Positions 15,950 through 24,163 are shown, counted from the stretch's first letter. The stretch is DNA of 33,496 nt from JBCBSZ01 sp039185015 (GCA_039185015.1 JBCDAU010000053.1:1-33496); one strand, 5' to 3'. The notes: generated by a model from the letters alone, not told the origin. Numbers and translations are program-made.

Positions 15950-16894
15950 TCAGTCGGCGGTTCGATAGGCGAAAGTCTCGTCGAAGCGCCGTTGGAGGTA
16001 CTCGCCGGCGAGCACCGTCTCGTACTGCCTCGGCGCATCGTCGGTGATGCAGCTCGGGAGCGTCTCGACCACGGCATCCCAGTCGCCGGTGACGAACACC
16101 GGGACCGAGTAGCGGTCGGTCCCGACCGGCGGCAGGACCCGGTGCACGGTCGACCGGTAGCGGTCGTTCGTCCACCGCTGCATGAGGTCGCCGAGGTTCA
16201 CGACGAGCGCGTCGGCGGGTACCACGGCGTCGATCCACTCGCCGTCGGCGTTCTGCAGCTGGAGCCCCGGTGTCCCGTCGGAGTACAGCAGCGTCACGCA
16301 GCCGTAGTCGCTGTGGGCGCCGGCACCGAGCTGACCGTCCGACGGCAGCTCCTCGACGCCGGGGTAGTGGAGCAGCCGGGTCTCGACGAGCGGGCGTCGC
16401 AGCCGCGACTCGAAGAAGTCGGCGTCGAGATCGAGCGCGGCGCCCATCACCCGCAGCACGGCGTGCGCCACCTGGAGCGTGACGTCCTGGAAGTCCTCCA
16501 GCGTCTCGCGGAAGCCTTCGAGCTCCGGCCAGAGGTTCGGTCCGTCGAGCGGGGAGTTGCGCGGATCGTCGGCCGAGCGCTCGATCGCGATGTCGAAGGT
16601 CTCCTTGAGGTCGGTGGGGATGTCGGGCTGGAGGTGCTCGGCGCCCATCGAACCCCAACCCCGGTTGTTGGGGGACTTCTCGATGGCCACCGCCGCCTTG
16701 GCCGCCTCGGGCAGCGAGAAGAAGGTGCGGGCAGCGTCCAGCACAGCCGCACGCTGCTCCGCCGAGATCCCGTGGCCGGTCACGCCGAAGAAGCCGATCT
16801 CGGCGCACGCCCGGTCGACGCCGGCCGACAGCTCGGACGAGGGCGCCTCGCCACCCATCACGGTGGAGATGTCGAAGGTGGGCAGGGTGGTCAT
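15950..16894 (-). CDS. Isopenicillin N synthase-like 2OG-Fe(II) oxygenase
   Basis: The 314-residue protein has the N-terminal DIOX_N-type domain (FDIST, AEIGFFGVTGHGI) and the C-terminal catalytic core. The iron ligands are H194 and D196 (AHSDYG) and H251 (STVHRVLPP), and the 2OG anchor is R261-Y-S263. Such enzymes hydroxylate small metabolites; fungal thymine-7-hydroxylase belongs to this class, while plant and antibiotic enzymes show how varied the substrates are. GAGGAGC precedes the ATG at 16894; an upstream ATG at 16927 lacks a ribosome-binding site. It lies just upstream of and on the same strand as the BMP importer, so it may act on the imported compound (inference). It is one of three IPNS-like enzymes in the window. 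Confidence 0.9.
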   Translation of the reverse strand: MTTLPTFDISTVMGGEAPSSELSAGVDRACAEIGFFGVTGHGISAEQRAAVLDAARTFFSLPEAAKAAVAIEKSPNNRGWGSMGAEHLQPDIPTDLKETFDIAIERSADDPRNSPLDGPNLWPELEGFRETLEDFQDVTLQVAHAVLRVMGAALDLDADFFESRLRRPLVETRLLHYPGVEELPSDGQLGAGAHSDYGCVTLLYSDGTPGLQLQNADGEWIDAVVPADALVVNLGDLMQRWTNDRYRSTVHRVLPPVGTDRYSVPVFVTGDWDAVVETLPSCITDDAPRQYETVLAGEYLQRRFDETFAYRTAD

Positions 16895-17026
16895 GGAGCT
16901 CCTCGGATCGACCCGAGCACAGCACACGCGCTCCGGCGTCGACGTGGGTCACCGGTGGATCACGATCCCGTGAACTCAGCACGGCCATTCGGCAGCACGA
17001 GTGCAGATCGCGCGAAGGTGCCGCCG

Positions 17027-18502
17027 ATGCGGCCCGACCCTCGACGCTGGTACGTGCTCGGCGTCTGCGCGGGCGGACTCTTCCTCGTCGTGGCCGGGGT
17101 GACGGCGCTCAGCGTCGCGCTGCCCGACCTCGAACGGTCGCTCGGGGCCGATGCCGCCGACCTGCAGTGGATCGTCGACTCCTACGCCGTCGTGTTCGGC
17201 GGTCTCCTGCTCACCGGCGGCGCCATCGGCGACCGCATCGGTCGGCGGCCGGCGTTGCTCATCGGCTTCCTGCTCTTCGGGCTGGGCGGGCTGGTCGGTG
17301 GCGTGGTCGACAGCGTCGACGGGGTGATCGTCGCTCGCGTCGTGTCCGGTCTCGGTGCGGCGATGCTGATGCCGGCGACCCTCTCGACCCTCACCGAGGT
17401 GTTCGACGAGGACGAGGTGCCGCAGGCCATCGCGTGGTGGGCCGGCGTCGCCGGTGGTGGCTCGGCCCTCGGACCCGTCATGGCCGGTTGGTTGCTCGAG
17501 GTGTCGTCGTGGCGAGCGGTGTTCCTCGCGAACGCCGTCGGCGGCGCTGCGGGCATCATCGCCGTGCTGGTCGTCGTTCCGAAGCTGGCACCGGCCACCA
17601 GCGGGCGGCTCGACCTCGGCGGCGCGGTGCTCTCGACCGTGACGATCGGCGCGACGTTGTTCGCCGTCATCGAAGCGCCGGGCCACTGGACCGATCCGAT
17701 GGTGCTGGCCGCCGTGGTCATCGCGATCGCCGGTCTCATCGCCTTCATCGGCCACGAACGGCGCACCCCGGTCCCGATGATCCCGGCGAGGGCGGTCGCC
17801 TCACCTCGGTTGCGGACCGGCGCGGCGACCCTCGTCCTGACCGCGGTCGGCTTCGCCGGCGTCGTGTTCGTCGCATCGTTGCTGTTGCAGTTCGCCTGGG
17901 ACGAGGGCCCGCTCGTCACGGGGCTGGTCGTCGCCCCGATCGGCGTCGTGGAGCTCCTCGTCGCGAGTCGGGTCCCCCAGCTCGGCCAACGCTTCGGCAT
18001 CAACCGGGTGATCTCCTACGGCATCGTCCTGATGTCGGCCGGCTACGTCGGCATGGCGCTGACGCCGATCGGGGAGCACCTCCTCTTCGTGGCCGCCGGA
18101 GTCGTCGCGGGCGTCGGCAACGGCCTCGTCATCCCCGCGTCCATCGACCGGGTGATCGGCGACGCCGATCCGGAGATGGCCGGCGTCGTGGCCGGGATCA
18201 ACGAGACGTCGATCGAGCTCGGGGCGTCGCTCGGCATCGCGATCCTCGGTTCGGTGCAGCGCGTCGCGTTCCGCAACGAGTTGGACGTCGACGTCGACTC
18301 GTTCACCGAGGGCGTCGAGGCGGTGGGGGAGCAGGCGGCCGCAGCGGCCTACGACACGAGCGCCGGGTACGCGCTCATCGTCGGGGCGGTCATCGTGGCG
18401 GCGGCGTTGCCCTTCGCGAGACGGGACCTGGAGTCCGCCTGCGTCACCGCGCCCCCTCCGGGTGAAGCCGCTGGGCCCACCAACGCCGATACGCGATCGT
18501 GA
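17027..18502 (+). CDS. MFS drug/metabolite exporter, DHA2 (EmrB/QacA) type
   Basis: The 491-residue protein is almost wholly hydrophobic helices, of the length expected for 14-helix DHA2 proton antiporters. Signature features are the motif-A loop GAIGDRIGRRPALL after helix 2 and the WRAVF segment after helix 5 (SSWRAVFLANAVGG). These proteins export drugs, dyes or toxic metabolites across the cytoplasmic membrane. GAAGG lies eight bases before the chosen ATG at 17027. It is divergent from the IPNS-like oxygenase. Its 3' end overlaps the convergent Rieske gene by 59 bases, so the hydrophilic C-terminal tail (TAPPPGEAAGPTNADTRS) is encoded opposite the Rieske C-terminus. Confidence 0.9.
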   Translation: MRPDPRRWYVLGVCAGGLFLVVAGVTALSVALPDLERSLGADAADLQWIVDSYAVVFGGLLLTGGAIGDRIGRRPALLIGFLLFGLGGLVGGVVDSVDGVIVARVVSGLGAAMLMPATLSTLTEVFDEDEVPQAIAWWAGVAGGGSALGPVMAGWLLEVSSWRAVFLANAVGGAAGIIAVLVVVPKLAPATSGRLDLGGAVLSTVTIGATLFAVIEAPGHWTDPMVLAAVVIAIAGLIAFIGHERRTPVPMIPARAVASPRLRTGAATLVLTAVGFAGVVFVASLLLQFAWDEGPLVTGLVVAPIGVVELLVASRVPQLGQRFGINRVISYGIVLMSAGYVGMALTPIGEHLLFVAAGVVAGVGNGLVIPASIDRVIGDADPEMAGVVAGINETSIELGASLGIAILGSVQRVAFRNELDVDVDSFTEGVEAVGEQAAAAAYDTSAGYALIVGAVIVAAALPFARRDLESACVTAPPPGEAAGPTNADTRS

Positions 18503-19454
18503 AGCCGTCCACCGCCAGGGCCACCTCGTCGAGGTCGGCGCCGTCGGGACGTACACGTCTCGGTGTCAACCGCTCGAGCAGCAGGCGATCCTCGGTGTTC
18601 ACCGCGTGTTGGAACTTCGCGTAGGCGCCGACGTCGTCGTCGAGATCGAAGTTCCGGGCGTTCTGCTGGAACACGAGCGCGCGGTCGTCGTCGATCGGCG
18701 TCAGCGTCATCTGGATCCACTCGGTCCGGTCGTCGTCGAACCGGATCCGGAGCTCGGTGGCGAAGGGTGCCGAGTGGACGTACGAATACGCCACCTCGAT
18801 CGGCACCGGGGCACCATCGAGGGTGAGTCGGTCGAGCTGGTGCATCAGGATCCCGTGGCGGATCGTGTCGCCGTCGACGAGCACCTCGATGTCTCCGACA
18901 TCGGGATGTGATGCGTCGCCGAACGTGTCGGCGTGCACGAACGGGAAGTGGGCGAGATCGTTGAAGTTCTCCACGATCCGGCCCGGCGCCGCTTCCCAGC
19001 GCTCGGGCTCGAGCTGGAACCGCAGGAGCCTCGGGCCGTCGAACGCCGAGAAGTCGGGCGGCTGACCCTCGGGCTCGGCGACGAGGCTGGTCCACACGAG
19101 CCCGTGGCGTTCCTCGACCGGCAGCGTCCGTAGATCGAGACGACGGGCCAGGCGAGCGTCCGGGCGTGCTGGGAGGTGCACCGCCGAGCCGTCGGCGCCG
19201 TAGTGGAGCCCGTGGTAGGGACACACCAGGCAGTGCCGGCCGTTCGGTGCGATGCGGACGTCGCCGCCGGACAACGGGGCGCCTCGGTGCGCGCACCGGT
19301 CGTGCAGCGCGACGACGGCGTCGCCGAGGCGAGCGATCACGAGGTCGACGCCGAGGACCGTGGCCGCGACCGGGCCGTCGTCGAGTTGGCTCGAGGTGGC
19401 AGCGGCGACCCAACCGGAGCCGGCGGCAGCCACGAGTGGCGTCGTCTCGGTCAT
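18444..19454 (-). CDS. Rieske oxygenase, VanA/NdmA (demethylase)-like
   Basis: The 336-residue protein is the shorter, single-component-oxygenase type of Rieske enzyme (vanillate O-demethylase, methylxanthine N-demethylase, PaO-like). The [2Fe-2S] ligands are C54, H56, C78 and H81 (CAHRGAPL ... CLVCPYHG). The mononuclear iron motif is NFNDLAHFPFVH (163-174), the N-x-x-D-x2-H-x4-H arrangement typical of this class, with H169 and H174. It would perform a mono-oxygenation or oxidative demethylation with electrons from an FMN/2Fe-2S reductase not encoded here. Its ATG shares one base with the stop of the upstream IPNS-like oxygenase (TGATG), so the two oxygenases are made together and may catalyse successive steps. 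The assignment to class is firm; the substrate is not known. Confidence 0.88.
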   Translation of the reverse strand: MTETTPLVAAAGSGWVAAATSSQLDDGPVAATVLGVDLVIARLGDAVVALHDRCAHRGAPLSGGDVRIAPNGRHCLVCPYHGLHYGADGSAVHLPARPDARLARRLDLRTLPVEERHGLVWTSLVAEPEGQPPDFSAFDGPRLLRFQLEPERWEAAPGRIVENFNDLAHFPFVHADTFGDASHPDVGDIEVLVDGDTIRHGILMHQLDRLTLDGAPVPIEVAYSYVHSAPFATELRIRFDDDRTEWIQMTLTPIDDDRALVFQQNARNFDLDDDVGAYAKFQHAVNTEDRLLLERLTPRRVRPDGADLDEVALAVDGFTIAYRRWWAQRLHPEGAR

Positions 19455-20425
19455 CAGACCGCCAGGGCGTCCATCTTCTCGCCGAGGTAGACGCTCGATC
19501 TCACGGGCGGGTACTTCGCCGGCTCCTCGTCGCTCACACAGCTCGGGAACGCCTCGACCAGCGCGTCGTGATCCGGCTCGTGGAAGAAGACGAGGCTGAT
19601 CAGCTCCTCGTCGGGGTCGCTCGCCGGTGGTGGCAGGACCCGGTGCTCGTTGGAGCACCACCGGTCGTTGGTCCAGCGGCGGAACATGTCACCGGTGTTG
19701 ATGATCAGGCCGCCCTCGACGTACGGCGCGTCGATCCAGGTGCCGTGCTCGTCGAGCACCTGCAGCCCGCCGAGGCCGGGCTCGCGGTCGAGGACCGTGA
19801 GCGTGCCGAAGTCCGTGTGCGGGCCGACGCGGAACTGCCCCTCGGCCGGTGTCTCGCGCGAGCCGGGGTAGTACCAGTTGATCGTGCCCGTCGAGGTGGT
19901 CGCCGAGCAGCGGTCGCGCAGGTCGGTGAGCGGGAGACCGAGTGCCAACGACCAGACGTCGAGCAAGTCGTCGGCGAGCCGCCGGGCGTGCCGCCACCAC
20001 GCCTCGGCCGCGGGTCGGAACCCGGCGGGCTCGTGCGGCCACTGGGTCGAGGCGTACCACCGCGGTTCCCGGCTGCGCAGCGATTCGTCGGGGACGTCGA
20101 CGGCGCCGTACGCCCACGTCTCCTTGAGGTCAGGGGGTGTCTCGACCCCGTAGGTCGCCGCGTTCGACTCGAGCCCCGGTCCGATCCAGCCCCGATAGGC
20201 GGCGGAGGGTGCGGCGCACCGAGCCTTGTCCTCGGCGGGCAGCGAGAAGAACGCGCGGGCCTCCGCCCTGCAGGTGGCGGTCACCTCGGGGGGGATGCCG
20301 TGGTTGACGACGAGCAGGAAGCCGAGCCGTCGGAGGTGCGCGTCCACCTCGGCGGCGAGCGCCGCTCTGGTGTCCTCGTCGCCCTCGAACCAGGGGCGCA
20401 GGTCGATCAGGGGGATCTCGGTCAC
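19454..20425 (-). CDS. Isopenicillin N synthase-like oxygenase with altered 2OG anchor
   Basis: The 323-residue protein has the N-terminal DIOX_N segment (LIDLRPWF, LGFLLVVNHGI) and a core with iron ligands H203, D205 (PHTDFG) and H261 (NEHRVLPP). The R-x-S motif that normally grips 2-oxoglutarate is LIS (L275-S277), so the Arg is lost, whereas the two sister enzymes in this window keep it (RYS, RVS). It may bind another cosubstrate or the acid differently. The GTG start at 20425 is supported by TACGGT six bases upstream (leaderless pattern). It is cotranscribed with the VanA-like Rieske gene through a one-base overlap, downstream of the guanine-deaminase-like gene. Confidence 0.87.
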   Translation of the reverse strand: MTEIPLIDLRPWFEGDEDTRAALAAEVDAHLRRLGFLLVVNHGIPPEVTATCRAEARAFFSLPAEDKARCAAPSAAYRGWIGPGLESNAATYGVETPPDLKETWAYGAVDVPDESLRSREPRWYASTQWPHEPAGFRPAAEAWWRHARRLADDLLDVWSLALGLPLTDLRDRCSATTSTGTINWYYPGSRETPAEGQFRVGPHTDFGTLTVLDREPGLGGLQVLDEHGTWIDAPYVEGGLIINTGDMFRRWTNDRWCSNEHRVLPPPASDPDEELISLVFFHEPDHDALVEAFPSCVSDEEPAKYPPVRSSVYLGEKMDALAV

Positions 20426-20431
20426 GGCCGC

Positions 20432-20437
20432 ACCGTA
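20432..20437 (-). promoter_or_regulatory. -10 element, leaderless start of oxygenase-Rieske operon
   Basis: TACGGT on the minus strand is followed by six bases and the GTG at 20425, in the same spacing as the other leaderless starts in the window. Confidence 0.45.
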
Positions 20438-20490
20438 GGCATGCCGGTGTTTCGCCCCGATGAAGTGGGGCCTCCGGGATCAGATGGGCG

Positions 20491-20964
20491 TCAGGCGTTC
20501 CAGAAGCCGGCGTGCTGGGCCACGATCCGTTCTTCGAGCTCGGGATAGGGACCCCGCACCTCGACCGGGCGCTGTCCGGAATCGAAGACCGTCCGGCAGC
20601 CGAGCGTCTGCGTCTTGTTGGCCGGGTCGTCGCCGGTCAGCTCGGCGAGGCGCTCCTCGGTCATGCCGAACACGACCGCCCCGATCTCGGCCCAGTAGAT
20701 CGTGCCGGAGCACATCGAGCAGGGCTCCACCGACGTGTACAGCGTGGAGCCTCGGAGCGTCTCCTCGTCGAACTCGATCGCAGCGCGGCGGGCGAGGTTG
20801 GTCTCGGCATGTCCCGGTCCCTTGTCGACCGAGTGGTTGTTCTTGCCTTCGGCCAAGACGGTGCCATCGGCGGCCACGAGCACGGCGGCGAAGGGGTGGT
20901 TCCCGTCCTCGACGGACTCATCCGCCAGCTCGATCGTCCGCTGCAGGAAACCGATGTCGTTCAT
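20491..20964 (-). CDS. Guanine deaminase-like nucleoside deaminase
   Basis: The 157-residue CDA-fold protein has zinc ligands H52, C82 and C85 and catalytic E54 (GHAET and EPCSMCSGTIYWAEI). The segment IYWAEIGAVVFG after the second Cys, and a C-terminus that ends in an aromatic-rich tail (HAGFWNA), are hallmarks of the bacterial guanine deaminase (GuaD) group rather than TadA. It would turn guanine or a related aminopurine into xanthine plus ammonia. The ATG at 20964 is chosen because the protein then opens with the normal FLQRTIELA helix; CATGAT six bases upstream may be a weak -10. It is followed 65 bases later by the oxygenase-Rieske pair, which suggests purine or N-heterocycle catabolism. 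Confidence 0.85.
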   Translation of the reverse strand: MNDIGFLQRTIELADESVEDGNHPFAAVLVAADGTVLAEGKNNHSVDKGPGHAETNLARRAAIEFDEETLRGSTLYTSVEPCSMCSGTIYWAEIGAVVFGMTEERLAELTGDDPANKTQTLGCRTVFDSGQRPVEVRGPYPELEERIVAQHAGFWNA

Positions 20965-21018
20965 GCGGCGATCATGCCGCACGCACATGACGGGAGCATC
21001 ACGATCGCGATCGCGACA

Positions 21019-21981
21019 TCAGCCGTGGGGACGGTTGACCCACCAGTCGGGACCGTCCGGGTGCGCGCACTCGAGGCCGTTGCGATCCCACGAGGCGAGG
21101 TCGGCGGCGGCCACGTGGGTGGTCTCGAAGAACGAGAGCAGCGCAGCGTCGGGGTCGTCGGCACCGACCAACGCCGCGTGGGGGAGCGCGAACTCGCCGA
21201 GCGCGTCGAGCCAGAACGCGTCCGAGGGCTCGACCGCCGCATCCGAGAAGCCGTCGGGGGTCGGATACGCGTACGCGTAGAAGATCGGCGCCGGCGCCTC
21301 GGCGTTGCCCGGCCAGAACCCCACGCTCGTGACCTCGTGCGAGTACGCCTCCTGGGCGACGTCGTCGGCGAAGTTCGGCACGCCGCCGGGATGGGCCGGG
21401 GCCTCGCGGCCGGAGAACCGCGTCGTGGCGAGATCGAAGCTGCCCCAGAAGAAGTGGACCGGACTCGCCTTGCCCCGGAAGCCCGCCCGGTACCGCTGCA
21501 TGACCCTCGTGCCGTCGATGAGCGCCCGCTGCAGCGCTCGAGCGTGATCCGGCTCGAAGGTCGAGTGCGTGGTGTCCTCGGGGAACGGGATCACCTCGGC
21601 GAGCTCGTTGGGGGTCGTCGAGATCTCGACCGGCATGCCCACGGAGGCGAGCATTCCCATCAGGTCGCCGTAGAAGTCGGCGACGGTCCGCGTCTCGAGC
21701 GCGAGCTCCCGCCGCGCCCCGTCGGTCGTCTCCAACGTGAGGCGCTCGGCGAGGACGTCGAAGGTGATCTCGAAGCCGCCCTGCTCGTGGGGGACGAGGG
21801 AGCTGCGGAGGCCGCTCGGCGTCGGGTAGAGCACGACCGACCAGGAGTGGTTCAGCCACGGGCTCTGCACGAGTCGGATCTTGCCGACGACCTGGGTCCA
21901 GAGGTGCAGCGTCTCGAGCGTCTCGGTCCACTCGTCGGTGGGGAGCGGGCTCCACGGTGAGGGCAGGGGGGAGGTGGTCAC
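21019..21981 (-). CDS. DUF5996-like protein of unknown function
   Basis: The 320-residue protein is soluble, without signal peptide or membrane helices. It is rich in aromatic residues and has a repeating beta-strand character (WTETLETLHLWTQVVGKIRL, NHSWSVVLYPT, VHFFWGSFDLATTRFSGR, IFYAYAYPTPDGF). From memory this pattern matches the uncharacterised DUF5996 family found in actinobacteria and proteobacteria; no enzyme activity is known to me. The GTG at 21981 is the true start, because TAGCGT lies seven bases upstream with no ribosome-binding site between. The longer frame upstream is the shadow of the next gene. It is downstream of the secreted glycosidase-like gene and upstream of the guanine-deaminase-like gene, but each appears to have its own promoter. 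Confidence 0.8.
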   Translation of the reverse strand: MTTSPLPSPWSPLPTDEWTETLETLHLWTQVVGKIRLVQSPWLNHSWSVVLYPTPSGLRSSLVPHEQGGFEITFDVLAERLTLETTDGARRELALETRTVADFYGDLMGMLASVGMPVEISTTPNELAEVIPFPEDTTHSTFEPDHARALQRALIDGTRVMQRYRAGFRGKASPVHFFWGSFDLATTRFSGREAPAHPGGVPNFADDVAQEAYSHEVTSVGFWPGNAEAPAPIFYAYAYPTPDGFSDAAVEPSDAFWLDALGEFALPHAALVGADDPDAALLSFFETTHVAAADLASWDRNGLECAHPDGPDWWVNRPHG

Positions 21982-21988
21982 CGACAGA

Positions 21989-21994
21989 ACGCTA
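21989..21994 (-). promoter_or_regulatory. -10 element, leaderless start of DUF5996 gene
   Basis: TAGCGT on the minus strand is followed by seven bases and the GTG at 21981. It is one of the clearest leaderless arrangements here. Confidence 0.55.
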
Positions 21995-22021
21995 TTGCCA
22001 CCGCGTGCGCACAGATGACGG

Positions 22022-24163
22022 TCAGCTGGGAAACCCGGTGACCGCGGTGACCGGGTTCGGTGGCGGGTCGTCGCCGAGGCTGCCGAGGAAGGGCAGGTTC
22101 GAGAAGTTGAAGATGCCCCCGTCGCTCGCGACCATGAGGTAGCCGTCGCCGAAGGGCACCGCTCCCACCATCGGCTGGTTGAGTGGCTGGCCACCCATCG
22201 AGCCCTGGAAGTCGGCCTCGAAGGAGAAGATCCCGCCGTCGTCGGCGACCAGCCAGTACCCGACGCCGTCGGCGTCGGTGGCGATGCCGACGACGGGACC
22301 GTTGAGGGCGACGCCGCCCATCGATCCATGGAACTCCGCATCGCCGACCGCGAACACGCCACCATCGAACCCGATCATGTAGGCCCCGTCGCCGGAGCGC
22401 GTCGCCACCGAGGCGATGATCGGGCCGTTCAGGATGTCGCCGATGCCGAGGTCGACGAGATCCTCGAGGTCGCCGGCGGCTCCGAACGAGATCGCTCGTC
22501 CCCGATCGGTGAACACCCAGTACCCGGAGCCATCCGGGAGCACGGAGATGGTGGCCGGGATCTCGCCGGACGCGAGTGCGGTGGTGTCCACGTCGCCGTG
22601 GTCCGTGCCGCCGGCGAGGGCGTGGACGACCCCGTCGGAGGTCAACACCCAGAGCCCGGAGCCGTCCGGCGTCGAGGCGGTGGCGACGATCTGGCCCTCG
22701 ACCGAACCGGGATCGGGCGCATCGCCGAAGCCGTACAGCTCGCCGCCGCCATCACCCATCCAGTAGCCGACCTGATCGCCGGTCTGCGGCACGGTCACCG
22801 GCGGCATCGTGTCGGGCGGCGTGGGGTCGTCGGGCATCGTCGTCGGGGTCGGCATGCCGTCGTCGGGCTCGATGGACACGGCGGCCTCGTCGCCGAGCTC
22901 CGCAGGGACCGGGAAGCTGCCACCGTCGTCCGACACGGCGACGACCTGCTCGACCGTGGCCCCGTCGACCGGGTCGAACCAGCGCAGGCGATAGGTCCCG
23001 GCGGCCATGCCGTCGACACCCATGGTGGCTGGAGCATCGTCGGCCCAGAGGAGGTAGACGCCGTCGGTCGGGTCCGCGAGGACGAAGCGGGTGTCGGCGG
23101 CGGCGAGGTCGTCACGGGGCTCGGTCTCGTCGAAGCGGGCGCCGTCCATGAAGGTGTTGATGCGGCCGAGGTCGGCGAGCATCTCGTCGGTCGGGTCCGT
23201 CGCCTCCCAGGCGTCGTAGAAGAGCACGTACCCGCCGGCCATCGCGGACGCCCAGAAGGTCCGCCGCAGCGTCGTGCGGTCACCCGAGGCGAGGAGGTCC
23301 TTGTGCCACGGGTGGCACTCGGCCATGACGTAGACGTCCTCGCCCCATTCGCCGGCGTCGTGGATCCCGTCGACGCTGCGCACCGACCGGCTGCCACAGA
23401 TCTGCTGGGCGAACACGTCGATGTCGGTGTTGCCGAGGTACTGGTTCGACTCACCGTTGTTGTGGTGCACGCCGAGCGGGTGGACGTCGTCGTGGAGGCG
23501 GATCTCGGTAGCCAGCGCCTCGGCCTTGGCGACGTCGGTCGCGGCGTCGGCGCAGGCCTTCATCTTGTGCTCCTCGGTCGGGAGCCACACGAGGTGCTGG
23601 TAGTCCCGGAAGCGGGTGACGATCGTCTCGACGAAGGCGCGCTCCGCATCGGGGAGCTCGGTGTTGCAGGCACCGAACGGGCGGGCGCCGTCGTCGTAGA
23701 GGTGCATCCACGTGACGATCCCCGCCTCGTCGAGCTGGCTCAGCAGCCCGTCCCAGGTGTCGAGCAGGGCCGCGTCGACGCCCATGCCCGGGTCGTCGGC
23801 ATCCACGAAGGGGTGCTCATCTCCGCCCCCATCGCCGCCGTACGCCCGCACGACGTGGACGTAGATCGCACGGACGTCGTGCTCGATCAGCTCGTCGACG
23901 ATCTCCTGTTGCCGGGACGGCTCGTAGTACAGGAAGCCCTCGGGACCTCCGGAGCCGGCCATGAAGTACGGCTCGCCGCTGGTGGAGTACTCGAACCAGT
24001 GTCCGCTGTCGTCGACGGTGAGCGGCCCGGTACCGATCGTCGGAGCGGTCGAGCCGAGGGCCTGGGTGGCGATCCAGACCCCGAGCAGCGTCACGACCGT
24101 GGCGAGGAGGCGCAGTGGGGGACGGCGCCCGGGGCGAGGGGAGTGGTGCGACTGTGGCGACAT
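22022..24163 (-). CDS. Secreted DUF4038-type glycoside hydrolase-like protein with C-terminal repeat domain
   Basis: The 713-residue precursor begins with a basic segment and a hydrophobic signal sequence (about 17-38). Residues ~48-345 look like the TIM-barrel of apiosidase-like/DUF4038 proteins (FEYSTSGEPYFMAGSGG, LVWLPTEEHK with paired acids, AECHPWHKD). Residues ~355-432 resemble the C-terminal beta domain found with it (RFVLADPTDGVYLLW, YRLRWFDPVDG). A Pro/Thr linker (435-460) leads to about six ~45-residue units of the GYW...DGGIFSF...GSMGG type, probably a beta-propeller used for surface binding. AGGAG precedes the ATG at 24163. It may act on plant or bacterial polysaccharides outside the cell; the catalytic residues cannot be fixed by eye. 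Confidence 0.82.
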   Translation of the reverse strand: MSPQSHHSPRPGRRPPLRLLATVVTLLGVWIATQALGSTAPTIGTGPLTVDDSGHWFEYSTSGEPYFMAGSGGPEGFLYYEPSRQQEIVDELIEHDVRAIYVHVVRAYGGDGGGDEHPFVDADDPGMGVDAALLDTWDGLLSQLDEAGIVTWMHLYDDGARPFGACNTELPDAERAFVETIVTRFRDYQHLVWLPTEEHKMKACADAATDVAKAEALATEIRLHDDVHPLGVHHNNGESNQYLGNTDIDVFAQQICGSRSVRSVDGIHDAGEWGEDVYVMAECHPWHKDLLASGDRTTLRRTFWASAMAGGYVLFYDAWEATDPTDEMLADLGRINTFMDGARFDETEPRDDLAAADTRFVLADPTDGVYLLWADDAPATMGVDGMAAGTYRLRWFDPVDGATVEQVVAVSDDGGSFPVPAELGDEAAVSIEPDDGMPTPTTMPDDPTPPDTMPPVTVPQTGDQVGYWMGDGGGELYGFGDAPDPGSVEGQIVATASTPDGSGLWVLTSDGVVHALAGGTDHGDVDTTALASGEIPATISVLPDGSGYWVFTDRGRAISFGAAGDLEDLVDLGIGDILNGPIIASVATRSGDGAYMIGFDGGVFAVGDAEFHGSMGGVALNGPVVGIATDADGVGYWLVADDGGIFSFEADFQGSMGGQPLNQPMVGAVPFGDGYLMVASDGGIFNFSNLPFLGSLGDDPPPNPVTAVTGFPS
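22025..22768 (-). repeat. About six propeller-like protein repeats in the C-terminal domain
   Basis: Units begin near residues 466, 505, 549, 597, 645 and 686 of the secreted protein. They share an aromatic/hydrophobic start (GYW or equivalent), a D-G-G-x-F core and, in the later units, F-x-G-S-M-G-G. The last three are the most alike (DGGVFAV, DGGIFSF, DGGIFNF). The first three are degenerate. Confidence 0.7.

Noticed and set aside
15992..17026. Upstream extension of the MFS frame by 345 codons
   Set aside because: It is antisense to the IPNS-like oxygenase; the ATG at 17027 has a ribosome-binding site and begins just before the first membrane helix.
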